Below, in pieces: positions 43,352 through 54,548 of a stretch of 64,000 nucleotides of DNA. The stretch comes from Blepharisma stoltei. Taxonomy: Eukaryota > Ciliophora > Heterotrichea > Heterotrichida > Blepharismidae. The stretch is taken from the NCBI GenBank assembly GCA_914767885.1, contig CAJZBQ010000003.1:372001-436000 (forward strand), given 5' to 3'. Positions within the stretch are counted from its first letter, which is position 1; every line of letters begins with the position of its first letter. The notes under the pieces were generated by a model that did no database searches, had not been told where the DNA came from, and was given only the letters and a program-made list of their open reading frames with translations. Made by a program: the position numbers and the translations under genes.

Positions 43352-45126
43352 ATGTTAAAAGAAGCTAAATACCAAAATTTTTGTACAGAAGAAAGTCCAG
43401 AGCAGTCCATGTCGCCCTATTTATCAACTCGGCAATCTTCGTATGAAGTCCCATCAGAACAGCATTACCACAAAAAAAACGTAAAGTCTCATTTCTCTAA
43501 AACTGAAAGCCCAGGACAGAGTCCCTGAATTTCTGATACTATAAGGCCTCATGCACCAAAAACTCCAAATTCAAGCTTCTCTCCTGTCCGATCTCAAAGA
43601 AAGAGATTTTCTTGTGATTTATCCTCAGAAACTTCTCGCGCAATTCATCATTCTTATGGAGTCCCAAAAACTTGAATAACTCCGACTATTCCAGAGGAAA
43701 ATGGCAGTAAGCATTCTATTTATGATACAAATATTGGCCCAGGAGATTATGATCTTTTTGATAGACCTTTCACTCCTGGAGGTTACATATCTGCTGAGCC
43801 AAGATTCGAAAACACCTTTGAGCAAAAAGTTGAATCTTTTATTCAGCAAGTGAAAACCTTAAATAAAAGAAAAATTCCAAAGCCAATTTTTGTGAAGAAT
43901 GTTGATTTAAGCAGATTTTCCCCTCCAAATAAAGAAAGGGAAAATTTAGAGAAATTCAGAAGGAGGAGTGTTAATTTCGAAGTTGTGAAATTGACCAGAT
44001 CTATGATTGAAAAAGCAAAAAAAGTGTCTAGAGAAACAAAGTATAGAGAGAAAATGCAAAAATACGCATATAACCAAATGAAAAGTGAAGCAAAGCAGGT
44101 CATGAAATCTTGAATACTTTTAATGAGTATCGTTGGATTCAGTACTGTAATCCATTATAAAGCAGAAGGGAAAAAAGTAATTGTTATTTAGAAATTAAAA
44201 TGCAGAGCAAAAAATCATCTTACCTTTCTGCTCAACATTTCAAGAGCAATTGGAAAATTTAGAATTCTCCTAAATAAAGTGAGGTGGAATCTCCTTAAAA
44301 GAAAATTAAAAGAGCATTTCCCAATAATTCAAAGATGGGTTAAAAACAGAAGAAACAAATTTTTAAATGCTGTTACGAATCAAGTCGAAGTCCTTGTTAC
44401 AGGCAATACAATGTTCGATTTGATGCTAAAATACCGGAAAGAAAAAAAGGCTTTTCAAAGTGGATTATTAAGCCTTATTAAAATCAGAAAAGCAAGAATT
44501 TTATCTTTAAATTTGCTGTGAGAAAAAGTCGAAGAATCATTATCAAGTTTCCTGAAGAAATCAGGAAAGCTAAAAGTTGACAAAATCGGAAGGCTCATCC
44601 CAAAAAAGGTTCGAGAAGAATGCATTAATAAATATTATAACTCACAAGTGAAACTTTATTTGGAAAAACTGAAATTATATAAAACTCAATGTAAAGAAAT
44701 ATTTTCGTTTGAAGTAAAATGAAAAAATTCCATTAATAATATTGTTGGTTTAGTACTAAATTTAAAGTGAATAAAATTATTTGGAAATGCCCAATTTATA
44801 CTTATAAAACTATAGAATATTTGAGAAATCATGAAATGAATATATTTGACTGCAATAATCCTCAAAAAGAGAGTTTGTACCCTCCAAAGCCAACATTTCA
44901 GCTGTATAGCAATTATAACGTTATGAGAAAAATAATGTTGAAGGCCTATAATCTTTACGCTGATTCATTTAATGAAGAGGATAAATTCAAGCAAGATTAT
45001 AAAAATAAGATTCAAAAAGCTAAAACAAGAGTCCTTGAGCCTGCTAAATTCCACAGATCTATCACTTCTGTCAAAAATTCTAGTGAAAGAAGGCATTTTT
45101 CTTTAACTCCTACTGTGTTTCCATAG
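43352..45126 (+). CDS. STPGR/SHIPPO-motif protein, tandem paralogue B, one IES and one intron
   Basis: 548 aa after removal of intron 44177-44191 (GTAATTGTTATTTAG) and IES 44700-44812. The motif TNIGPGDYDLFDRPFTPGGYISAEPRFE matches paralogue A. The Ser/Pro-rich N-terminus (SPGQSPWISDTIRPHAPKTP) is longer than A's and the helical middle is conserved. It ends YPPKPTFQLYSNYNVMRK...SLTPTVFP. TGA-Trp occurs at KSWILL, LLWEKV and TWITPT. A and B lie head to tail, so this is a tandem duplication. Confidence 0.83.
44700..44812. other. Short TA-bounded IES in paralogue B
   Basis: 113 bp; TA 44700-44701 and 44813-44814. Excision gives QCKEIEYLRNHEMNIFD. Paralogue A has no insert at this site. Confidence 0.72.
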
Positions 45127-45158
45127 CTTATATTTTAAAAAAGTTTAAATTAAATTGA

Positions 45159-48100
45159 TTATGGGTCAATGCATATTTTCAGCACAGAGTTTATGTTCTC
45201 TGCTACTTGTTTCAAATTCTCTAAATCGTCTCCGTTATCTTCTTTCGAAGTTAGCTCATCGACACTTCTACTGGTATCACTCTGAACAACTTCTAGCTGT
45301 CTCAGTATTTCATCCTGTCTTAAAAGTCCTTTAACTTTCTGGTTATTATAAAGCAAAGCCCATAACGCAGAAGAGGCCAAATTTCTAAGTTTTGGTTTTT
45401 GTTTATTACTGCTGGTAAATGTTAATAGTAGCATTAAAGATCTTTGATTTGCTAAAATATGAGGCTTATTATTGGCTGAAAAACAAAGATTTCGAAGCAG
45501 TAATAAAGAGTTTTCAACGACTTCATATTTAATTCCTGTAGTTGAAAACCTTTCAAGTACCTCTACGAGAACATCAATTAGCCCAGGAATAGTAGCAATC
45601 ACTTTTTGCCCTTCATCATAAAACGCAAAAGCAGCTAAAAACTCAATCATTGATGGAGACTTAATAGGAATGGCTTGAGGATCTTTGCAATCATTCCAGA
45701 CTTTGACTAGGCGCTGGCATAGTCCCTGAGGATATTTTGTTTTTATTAAAAGCTGCCTAGTGCTTGTACTTGCACACAAAGACCCAAGCATTTTTAAGGC
45801 AAGTCGAAAATTGAAATCAGACGCAGTTGACGGCCGACTTAAATACTCAATTACATAGAGCAAGAGACATTGCCGGTTTTCTTGGGTATAAGTGCAAGCC
45901 TCTTTAGATACCTCGCTTTCTGATATTAAAGTGCATATAGTTTCTAGAAGCAATGTAAATAAACTTTCTTTCCTTAATGCTAGCGGTCACAAGTTAAATA
46001 AGAGTTGAAGTAATGGCCCTGATTTTTTTTCTTTTCCAGATAGGCTTGCTTTTGCGCTTTGAGAATTTGCAGACCAAAGTTTGAAAAGAGTTAAAAACCT
46101 TGTTAAGACTTTAAGGGAAAAATCATCTTGCTTTTTATTTTTTTGAGAGTCTTGAGCTTGGATTTCGTTAGATACCACTTTAGCGAGTCCGTATAAATCT
46201 TTAGCAAATCCAGTAGCAATCGCCACATTTTTGGCAGATTCTGAGTAAAATAATAAGCTTGCTAAAGCGTTTTCTGTATCTCTAGCCGCTGCTAATTGGT
46301 CTTCATGTTGGTTTTCTTTATAAATATGAATAAGATGAAGGACTAAACGGTCTGCTTCTTTTGCATCAATAGGAAAATGCGGCAATAAACATGTTAGAAG
46401 TCTTGATATAGTTAGTTTTAATTCTGAGCCTCTTGATATATCAAATATGTCACATAGTAATTCATATCTGAAATTTTCAATTGACTGTTTGGACTTCACA
46501 GGACTTTGGAATATAGAAATATGGAGACAACTCAACAAACTTTGCAGTGTTTTTCCATATAGAAGCTCTTTTGATTCCTCGAAACTTTCCAGGCACTCTT
46601 GAATCCAGTCTAAGACATAAGTCAATATGTGGGTGGACTCTAACAAATAATCAGTAATTTGAGCATCTTGCTTCATCATATGAGCAATAAAATTCAGAAT
46701 GCTGACAAGCCCAATCAAGGTGTCTTCAAATGAGTAGCTCTGATAGTCTTTGCATGGCTTTCTCTGCTCATTAAATAGTCTTTCAAGCAAGGCTCCAGGC
46801 CTGATAAGTCTTATCAGAGGATCCCAGATATCAATTTGTATTAAAATTGGGCTTACTCGTGAGTAATCTAATAGAGTAATGTTATATAATAAAGTCACAA
46901 TACTTCCGAAATAAGCTGGGTGAGGCCCAGAGTTTTCAAAAAGAACACTGTACTTTTTTAAAACCCCCTCCGAAAACCTACAAAAATGACTGTGTGCTTT
47001 AAAAATGGTCGTTTAGTGTGAAAAAAGTACAAACGGTACTTTTCGATTTTTTTAAAAACAGGGGGGTGAAAAAAAGTAAACGGTGAAAAAAAAACAGCCA
47101 AAACAGAGGAAAAAAGTACATATATAAAAATCAATATTCTATCAAGACTAAGTAAATTTAAGCAAAGAAAGGCCAAGGTTAAATTGCATAATAAGCAGCT
47201 TGTATTGCATTATAATAAATACTAAACAATATTGCTGGAAAGAATGCAAGAGCTGCATGATAAACAATAAAGAATATTTTGGCTCTCAAAATAAGAGGAA
47301 AAAAGTACGCTGCAAAATATAAAATGATTAAAGTGACGTAGAATAATCTAATATAAAAGACTAATAATAAGCACAGGAAATTCCAGTAGAAAGGTCAACT
47401 TAATTTGTTAAATAAAAGACTAAAAGTTACAAAGAAATATAAGAAAAGTGATTATGGAGAAAATTTTTTAAAAAATGGATGAAAAAAGTACATGTTTTTT
47501 TCATATGCAAAAAAAGAGTGAAAAAAGTACTCATAAAATTTTTAACAGTGCAAATTTTGGATGAAAAAAGTACAAAGGGAAAAAAAAACAGAGGAAAAAA
47601 GTACATTGACTTTTTATATGAAAATACTACTAATTTTTTAAATATGTTTACCTTAAAATGAGAAGAACGCATCAATTTAATTTTGCTGCACACACAATTA
47701 AAAATGGAGCGCATGAATTAGGGTCATTGTCCCCTAAGGTCATCCTAGTGAGGGAAGTTCAGACTTTCTGAAGGATATTGGCGCTAGAACTGCTTCGGCA
47801 GTTCCTTGTGTGCTTGAATCAACATCAAGAAAGAAAGAGAGACTCGTCTAGGTCATAGGCTACTGTAACGGTTCGACGGTTAGGCCAATTCCACCTACCG
47901 TTATTCAGAGCTGTTAGCCAGTGATGGAATTCAGGAAGGATGGGCTTGCTTGTCAGATCCTAAGCTAAGTGGGGGTCGACGAAGTGTTATCGTAATCTTA
48001 AATCTTAAATCTTAAATTTTGCTGCATATATTAATTCTCACTCCACCCCCTTTAAATTGGAGCAAATATAGGTAAAATTTCCCCTTTTTTGATAAATTAG

Positions 48101-51100
48101 CTCCTTCAATTGGAACAAAATTTAATTTTATAATAAAAAATTATATATAATTTTTATCTAAAAAAGTTTTGATATAAGTTAAATGCTTCTTCTTAGCTAA
48201 AATAAAAATTTAGTTATATCTTGCTCTTGTTTAAAGAAGAGAGTATAAAGAGCATCTTATTTAAATAAATTTATTATCCTTAATTGCTAAATTTTTTATT
48301 TAAATAGTTTTGATATAAATTCAATAGGAATTCTTTATAAAATATAAAAATTTACTTATTTCTTGCTTTATTTTAAAAGTATAGAGTATAAATAGCATCT
48401 TACATAAACAAAATTAGCACTTTGATCGATAAATTTTCTAAAATTTTTTTTTTTAATTTTTTTTTATTAATAAAAATAATAATTTTTGTGTAAATAATTT
48501 TGATGCCAATTAATAGTGGGCGTATTAACTAATAATGCAAATTTAGTTATATATTGCTTTGTTTTAAAGGAAAAAGAGTAAATAGCATTTTATTAAACAA
48601 ATTTATTAATCTAATTCGATAAATTTTTGAAATTTTTTTTTTATAAAAAATTTTTATATTGATATTTTTTCTAGATAGTTAAAATATGGCGTCTTCGTTT
48701 AGGTATGGCCTCACGGCCATACAGCCTTCGACTCATATTTTAATTATATCCGGCAAGGTTTTTCTAGCCTTGAAATGGACAGCAATGCTAGCAACTAATT
48801 CTGCAGGAGCGTAGAACCTAGCCCAAGTCCAAATTCGAGACTGGTTTTTACCTCTAAGGAAAGGAGGGTTAAGATTTGGAAAGGGGCAAGACCATCAGAG
48901 TCTACAGGTAATAGCTAGACAATTGGGCAACTGCCTAGCGTGAGACTGGGCGTTACGTTCCAGGATCTGGACTTTACCCTTTTGCCGACAGGCTACCAGA
49001 AATTCCATTTTTTGGAATTTCGGAATGCCAACTTGTATTCCCTCAGCCTCAGGAGGCCTCACAAACCCGTAGTCTGCCCACTCAACACTGGAGTCTTTTA
49101 CAAGAGACAAGGAGGAGGCATCAGTACTCCCGCTTTATGTGGGAGTGATGTCGCAAAGCGGATGAATCCCACAAGGGATCATTGTGATTGCGTTAAAATT
49201 AAAGGCACGAGCCAGTCTGTTTAAGTTAAGTTAAGTGATATTTTTTTCTAGCAAAAAAAAATTTTTTGTTCCAATTTAAAGGGGGTGGATTGAGAATTAA
49301 TATATGCAGCAAAAAATTAAATTTGATGCGTTCTTCTCATTTTAAGGTAAACATATTTAAAAAATTAGTATTTTCATATAAAAAGTCAATGTACTTTTTT
49401 CCTCTGTTTTTTTTTTTTTCCCTTTGTACTTTTTTCATCCAAAATTTGCACTGTTAAAAATTTTATGAGTACTTTTTTCACTCTTTTTTTGCATATGAAA
49501 AAAACATGTACTTTTTTCATCCATTTTTTAAATTTTTTCTCCATAATCACTTTTCTTATATTTCTTTGTAACTTTTGGTCTTTTATTTAACAAATTAAGT
49601 TGACCTTTCTACTGGAATTTCCTGTGCTTATTATTAGTCTTTTATATTAGATTATTCTACGTCACTTTAATCATTTTATATTTTGCAGCGTACTTTTTTC
49701 CTCTTATTTTGAGAGCCAAATATTCTTTATTGTTTATCATGCAGCTCTTGCATTCTTTCCAGCAATATTGTTTAGTATTTATTATAATGCAATACAAGCT
49801 GCTTATTATGCAATTTAACCTTGGCCTTTCTTTGCTTAAATTTACTTAGTCTTGATAGAATATTGATTTTTATATGTACTTTTTTTCCTCTGTTTTGGCT
49901 GTTTTTTTTTCACCGTTTACTTTTTTCACCCCCCTGTTTTTTTAAAAAATCGAAAAGTACCGTTTGTACTTTTTTCACACTAAACGACCATTTTTAAAGC
50001 ACACAGTCATTTTTGTAGGTTTTTCGGAGGGGGTTTAAAAAAGTACAGTGTACTTTAATTAACCTCACCCCAAAAAGAACATTTTTTCACATTTGAAATA
50101 ACTCCATACTGATACAAAGTTTTTAAGACTGTATCTGTCATTTCTGCGGAATCTTCAGAGTTTATTAAAGACTCAGTCAAGCTGCATAGAAATGCACAGG
50201 CTTGAGTTTTAACACCATAGCTTTCTGCTTGTGCAAAAATCACATCTAATGCAGTATCCAGCACGCTGCTATGCTTTTCATATGCTATTCTTGATTTTTT
50301 CCATAAGAAACACCAAGCTAATATTCTGATAGAAATTTCTCTATCTTCAGCAAGCTTCATGCACCAAATATAGCTTTCTGGCTGCACCCATTCTGGAATT
50401 CTTATACAAAGCTGCAATGCTTTTTTAAGAGTATTTTTATGCACAAAAGTAGAGGGAGAAGTAAATGGAATAAGCTTCGTAAGAACTAAATTTATAATTG
50501 ATGTGATATTATATTGTGATTGTGGAGAGGCAATAATATCCATAGATAATTTCAGATTGTCATTATCCATAACCAAAATCAACACTGAAATCACTTCTCC
50601 ATAAAGCTTTAAATTGTCGATGGCTTGCAAAATTCTTTCTAATAAAGATAATAGTGATGCTTTTCCTGGCTCAATTTGGAATCTTGAAAGAACTTTTATA
50701 ATTCCTTCAACGTTAGGACAAGTACTGCCATGGTGAATTAGCAGCTTTTCTGAAAATCTTAAGATTGAGCTTATCAAGGCTTCTCTTGAGTGTAAATCAG
50801 TTAACTCTGATAAGAAAGGTAGCATTGATCGCTGGAGTAATAAGCATAAATTTTGTATAAATTCAAATTCCTGCTGTGATGTTGACGGATTTGCATAAGC
50901 TAAAACGGTTCTAAAGCTTTCTAATAAATGAATGTATAGAAGGTCTTCTGGTCTGGAAGTGGGTGGGACTCTTAATATGCTGGAAATTTGTGAGAAAAAC
51001 AATGAGTCTGGTTTCAATAAACTTTTATAAGCATTAAAGCTCACCGATTTGGTCGCCAGTACTAAATTTTCCCACGAGAGCATAGTCCTTAATATATCTG

Positions 51101-54100
51101 CATGTGTTTCAGCCTGGTTTAGCTCATTTCCATATTCATCCAATTTGTCTTCTACATCAAACTTATAAACTTTTCTATTAAATACATAATTATGTACCCT
51201 TTCCGAACTTGGTACCATTTCCCAGAAATCTAAAAACTTGCACAAAGTCGAATTTGTCACTTTCAAAACTTGAATAGGGAATGGACATAAAAATGTATTT
51301 TTAATAACATCTATTACTTGTATAGGCTTTAATTTAGAATGCTCTACAGACTGTGGGACAAGCACAAATAAAGTCGAAAGAATAAATGAATTTCTTTGGA
51401 TTTGATTTGAAAACGCTAAAATGTATAATAAATAAAGTGAATAGTATCTTATTGGTCTGTATGGGTTATATATAAGTGGCACAATGGTACACATAAATTT
51501 AACTGAAGACTGGTATATTTTTCTAGCTTGCTGTGGGTAGTTTAAAGCAATTACTACTAAAATCTGCAAAGAATTACTCACTAGCCTAATCCCAGCTCTG
51601 TCTTCTTCGTCTGGAACCCTTAGCTCTTGGATTGCATTTACAATAAAATCTTCAAGTAACTGGACTTCATTAGTCCCACATAGCAAGTGAATTAAAACTT
51701 GTTCAGCAGCCGCAACTTTTAAGTTAGTTTCCAAACTTTCTGATTTCAAAATGTTTAGTAAATTCATCATTTCTGCTGAGCTTACATTGTTATTTTTCGG
51801 AAGTTGGAGCAAATCAAGCTCTCCGTGGGATTCCAGCTCTGGAACAAGATCTAAAGTTTCAGGTGAATCCCAGAAATCTCGCTGATTTGAAATTCATGAC
51901 TCTTGGATATTTTCAGGCGTATGGCAAGATTTTAATATTTGTGCTGCCAAAATACGATTTGATGAATTTTGACTGAATAAGTCTCTTATGAACCGAAGTG
52001 GTTGAGAGGCTGGCTGCTGGTTTGTAAGTGTATGGATTATGCCGCCTAGATTAGGATTTATTGCACTTAAGCCTTGCAAGATTGTGAAATATGGGACAAG
52101 TTTGTTATAGTCTTCTAAAGTTTCCAAAACTCTAGGTATGACATCATGGATTTCAGTACAGGAAATAATTAAAAATCCTAAAATAGGTTCTTGCAAGAGC
52201 AAAGATTTAATAGCTTTGCTTCTAATAACCCCTTCTCCTATACCTGTCATCGCAATATCTTCAATAACCGCTGCTTTTACAGCTTTAAAAGTATTTTGTT
52301 TAACAGTTTCTATAGGACTGGCTAATAATGCTAATAATAAATTTTGGCATTGCTGAGATCTAGAATCTAGCGTGGAGTCTTGTGATAATAATTGGCTGTA
52401 TACATTTAAATCTAAAATAGGGTTTTGGATTGGCAAGTCTTGCTGAAACTCTAATACTGGCATAACTCTTTCGAAAAATATTATAGCATTATAAAACATC
52501 TCTGGAGAAGTTATAGGAAGAGTCTTCTGATGAGCAAGCAATTGCTTTATTTTTATGCTGGCTTCTATAGCTTCCATACATTTTTTGGCATATTCGAACT
52601 CTTTTACTGCGTCTTTATCGATTTCTTCTAAATACGGCAGAATTTCATCGCAATTTTCGCCTTGAAATACAATTAAATCAGCTATGAATTTTGATAAATT
52701 GCTCTGTTTGGAGAGACATTCAGATATTCTGTCTGGAGGGAGCATGAAAATGAATTTGAGCCCAAGTTCTAAAATTGATTTTATTATGATAGAGTTTTCA
52801 TTGGAATTAGGCTTTTCTGAGTGCTGCTGCAGTGCATTTCCGATTTTTTCTAAGATATTGTTCACTACTTTGGGGTATTTTAGTAGTTTAGGCATAGTCC
52901 AAAGTCCAGCTTCCCAAGATTTAATAGCAACTCCTATAATTCTGGAATCTTCAAGGGGAATTCCATTGATTATTAATTCAGCCAAAGATAAACTTGATAA
53001 AGTCAGTCCTGGGGTCCCAACTCCCCACTGCTCACCTTTCAAACAAGGAACAGAAATTTCGATATGCTCCAAAGGAAGCAGCACCTTTTTCGGTGTACAA
53101 GTAGCAGCCCTGTATTCAGCTTTGCTTGCTTGTGTTGTAAAATGTTCAAGCTTGATTAAAATTGCTTCCATTGATTTCAAAGCTTTATAAGTCACTTCTA
53201 AAGCTCCTTTTTGAAGCGCTATGCTAGCTAAGCTTATAATACTTCTTATTAAGTCAGGTCTTTGCATTAGTGAATCCAATTAGTTATTTAGTTAGTTAGT
53301 TAGCCAGTTAGTTAAGATTATTGAGAAGCTACCTGACTGGGTATTTATCTCCCAACTTGCTTTGTTAGGCCTCCTGCAACCTCCCCATCAGGGATTAACT
53401 CTCTCCGCATGAGGCTAGTGTCGAACGGAGAGTGGAGTGGGATGGGCCACCATGCCATACGCCAGATACCCATATAAAAATCTAAAACATGAAACTCTTG
53501 GCAAAAACTAAATACTTGTAGCCCAGGGCTAACTCCTGGTTTCACCCTAAGGAGTTGCCCGACTGGTCTAAGAGGCTTTGCTGGACTTTCCCTTTTCAAC
53601 TCCAAGTCCTTCACATTAAATTCCAGCTCTGAAAGCAGGCTAAGGCTAGACCCCAAACACTAAGATTGCTTACCGAATAGCTGTCCATTTCTGGACTGGT
53701 AAAGCCTTGCCGGATATGATTAATATGTGTTCAAGGCTGTATGGCCGGGAGGCCTAACGCCCATATTTAATTAAGTATTAGAGAATCCAATGGATAATTC
53801 TGTAAAATTGAATATTGGAAATCATTGCAGCTCTCAATCATTTCTTCCACGTTCCCAAATTTGACCAAAACTCCTAAGTCGAAAATCACTTTTTCGTCAC
53901 TATCACACAATAAGACAGGAGGAAATTCGCAATGTTCCAGAATTGTACCAAGCTGTTCAGGATCTTTGGTATAATTTTCTTTCTTTGGCGGGTTTTTAGG
54001 CCTTGTTACGTTTGGAAGTTCATTTGCTGGAAAAATTTGAAGCTTTTCATCAATATCAGGAATTTGGGAAGGCTGAGATATTGGGATTGGTGCAAATGCA

Positions 54101-54459
54101 GGGCTTACTAGCGCATTTAAAATTCCTGAAACTAAAGATTGAAGCGTGGTTGGGGCATTTTTGTAATAAGCATTAAAAAAATCTATTGCACCTAAGCTCA
54201 TCAAGCTGAAATGTCCTTTAGGATTCAGTGCAAGTAACTGTAATACTTTGAGTGCTGCATTTATTGTTTGAATTTCTGCCTCTTCTTGCCTTATATTAAT
54301 TCAACTCATTATGAGCCCTGAAATAACACACTTCTCTATCTCGATAAAATCGTCAATACGAGCAACTCTATTTGAAAGTTTTGAGCAAACTGTTAAAATT
54401 GCCCTATCTGATATTTCAGGATGATCAAATCTCGCAATTTTTTTGATGATTTCTTCCAT
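45159..54459 (-). CDS. RTTN: Giant ARM/HEAT-repeat protein, rotatin-like
   Basis: Rebuilt protein of 1894 aa. The start MEEIIKKIARFDHPEISDRAILTVCSKLSN, then INAALKVLQLLALNPKGHFSLMSLGAIDFF and SLVSGILNAL, resembles the rotatin N-terminal domain. The remainder is alpha-helical ARM/HEAT repeat throughout. Rotatin (fly Ana3) acts in centriole and basal-body assembly, which suits a ciliate. The length is somewhat below vertebrate rotatin (~2200). TGA-Trp joins several open blocks (MS-W-INIRQ, ES-W-ISNQRDFW, NL-W-PLALRK). IESs: 46951-50055 (3.1 kb) and 53268-53778. Excision gives GEVNYSVLFENSGPHP and QNYPLDSLMQRPDLI. The family call rests on the N-terminus; a generic ARM protein is the alternative. 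Confidence 0.72.
47691..48014 (+). mobile_element. SINE-like retroposon (copy A) in the left palindrome arm
   Basis: Head AAAAATGGAGCGC near 47699, tail (AATCTTA)n ending ~48014. Direct repeat AATTTTGCTGCA at 47679-47690 and 48015-48026. The right arm of the palindrome carries the same region without the insert (TATGCAGCAAAAAATTAAATT, ~49312-49325). Contains AACGGTTCGACGG, B-box-like. Confidence 0.88.
48041..49290. mobile_element. TTTAAATTGGAAC-family MITE at the palindrome centre, with nested retroposon
   Basis: Starts CTCCACCCCCTTTAAATTGG and ends with its complement (AATTTAAAGGGGGTGGA). It is inserted exactly between the two arms of the palindrome; flanks are TCA on the left and TGA on the right, fitting a TNA duplication with one changed base. 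Outside its own retroposon it aligns in reverse to 39637-41118. Confidence 0.85.
48675..49236 (+). mobile_element. SINE/LINE-like retroposon (copy B) nested in MITE
   Basis: Head AAAATATGGCGTC at ~48681, tail (GTTAA)n at 49218-49235. Direct repeat GATATTTTTTCTAG at 48661-48674 and 49237-49251 (one extra T). Core sequence shared, in reverse, with 26085-26125. Confidence 0.85.
53268..53778 (-). mobile_element. Retroposon insertion with 15-bp target duplication, acting as IES
   Basis: 511 bp. Direct repeat ATTAG(T/A)GAATCCAAT at 53266-53280 and 53777-53791, including the TA junctions (53268-53269, 53779-53780). Tail (TTAG)n follows the left copy; head AAATATGGGCG in reverse near 53766. Excision restores QNYPLDSLMQRPDL. 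Confidence 0.9.
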
Positions 54460-54548
54460 TTAAATAAAAATATGAATTTTTATTATTGACAGATATTTTA
54501 ATTCATAATGATTTTGATAGTTTGGCATGAGCATTAATCGGATATTTA

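Larger units (their letters stand above)
46951..50055. mobile_element. 3.1-kb composite IES: foldback element with nested MITE and two retroposons
   Basis: TA 46951-46952 and 50056-50057. The outer element is a near-perfect palindrome. Its left arm is 46953-48040 (interrupted by a retroposon) and its right arm 49291-50053, each about 745-765 bp without inserts. Both ends read CACTGTACTTTTTTAAA. The motif GAAAAAAGTAC recurs many times in each arm. I found no credible transposase frame. Excision restores the rotatin-like frame exactly. Confidence 0.9.

Noticed and set aside
46951..50055. Autonomous transposon with coding capacity
   Set aside because: I looked for a long frame or transposase motifs on both strands. 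Only short frames made of T/A-rich repeats are present.
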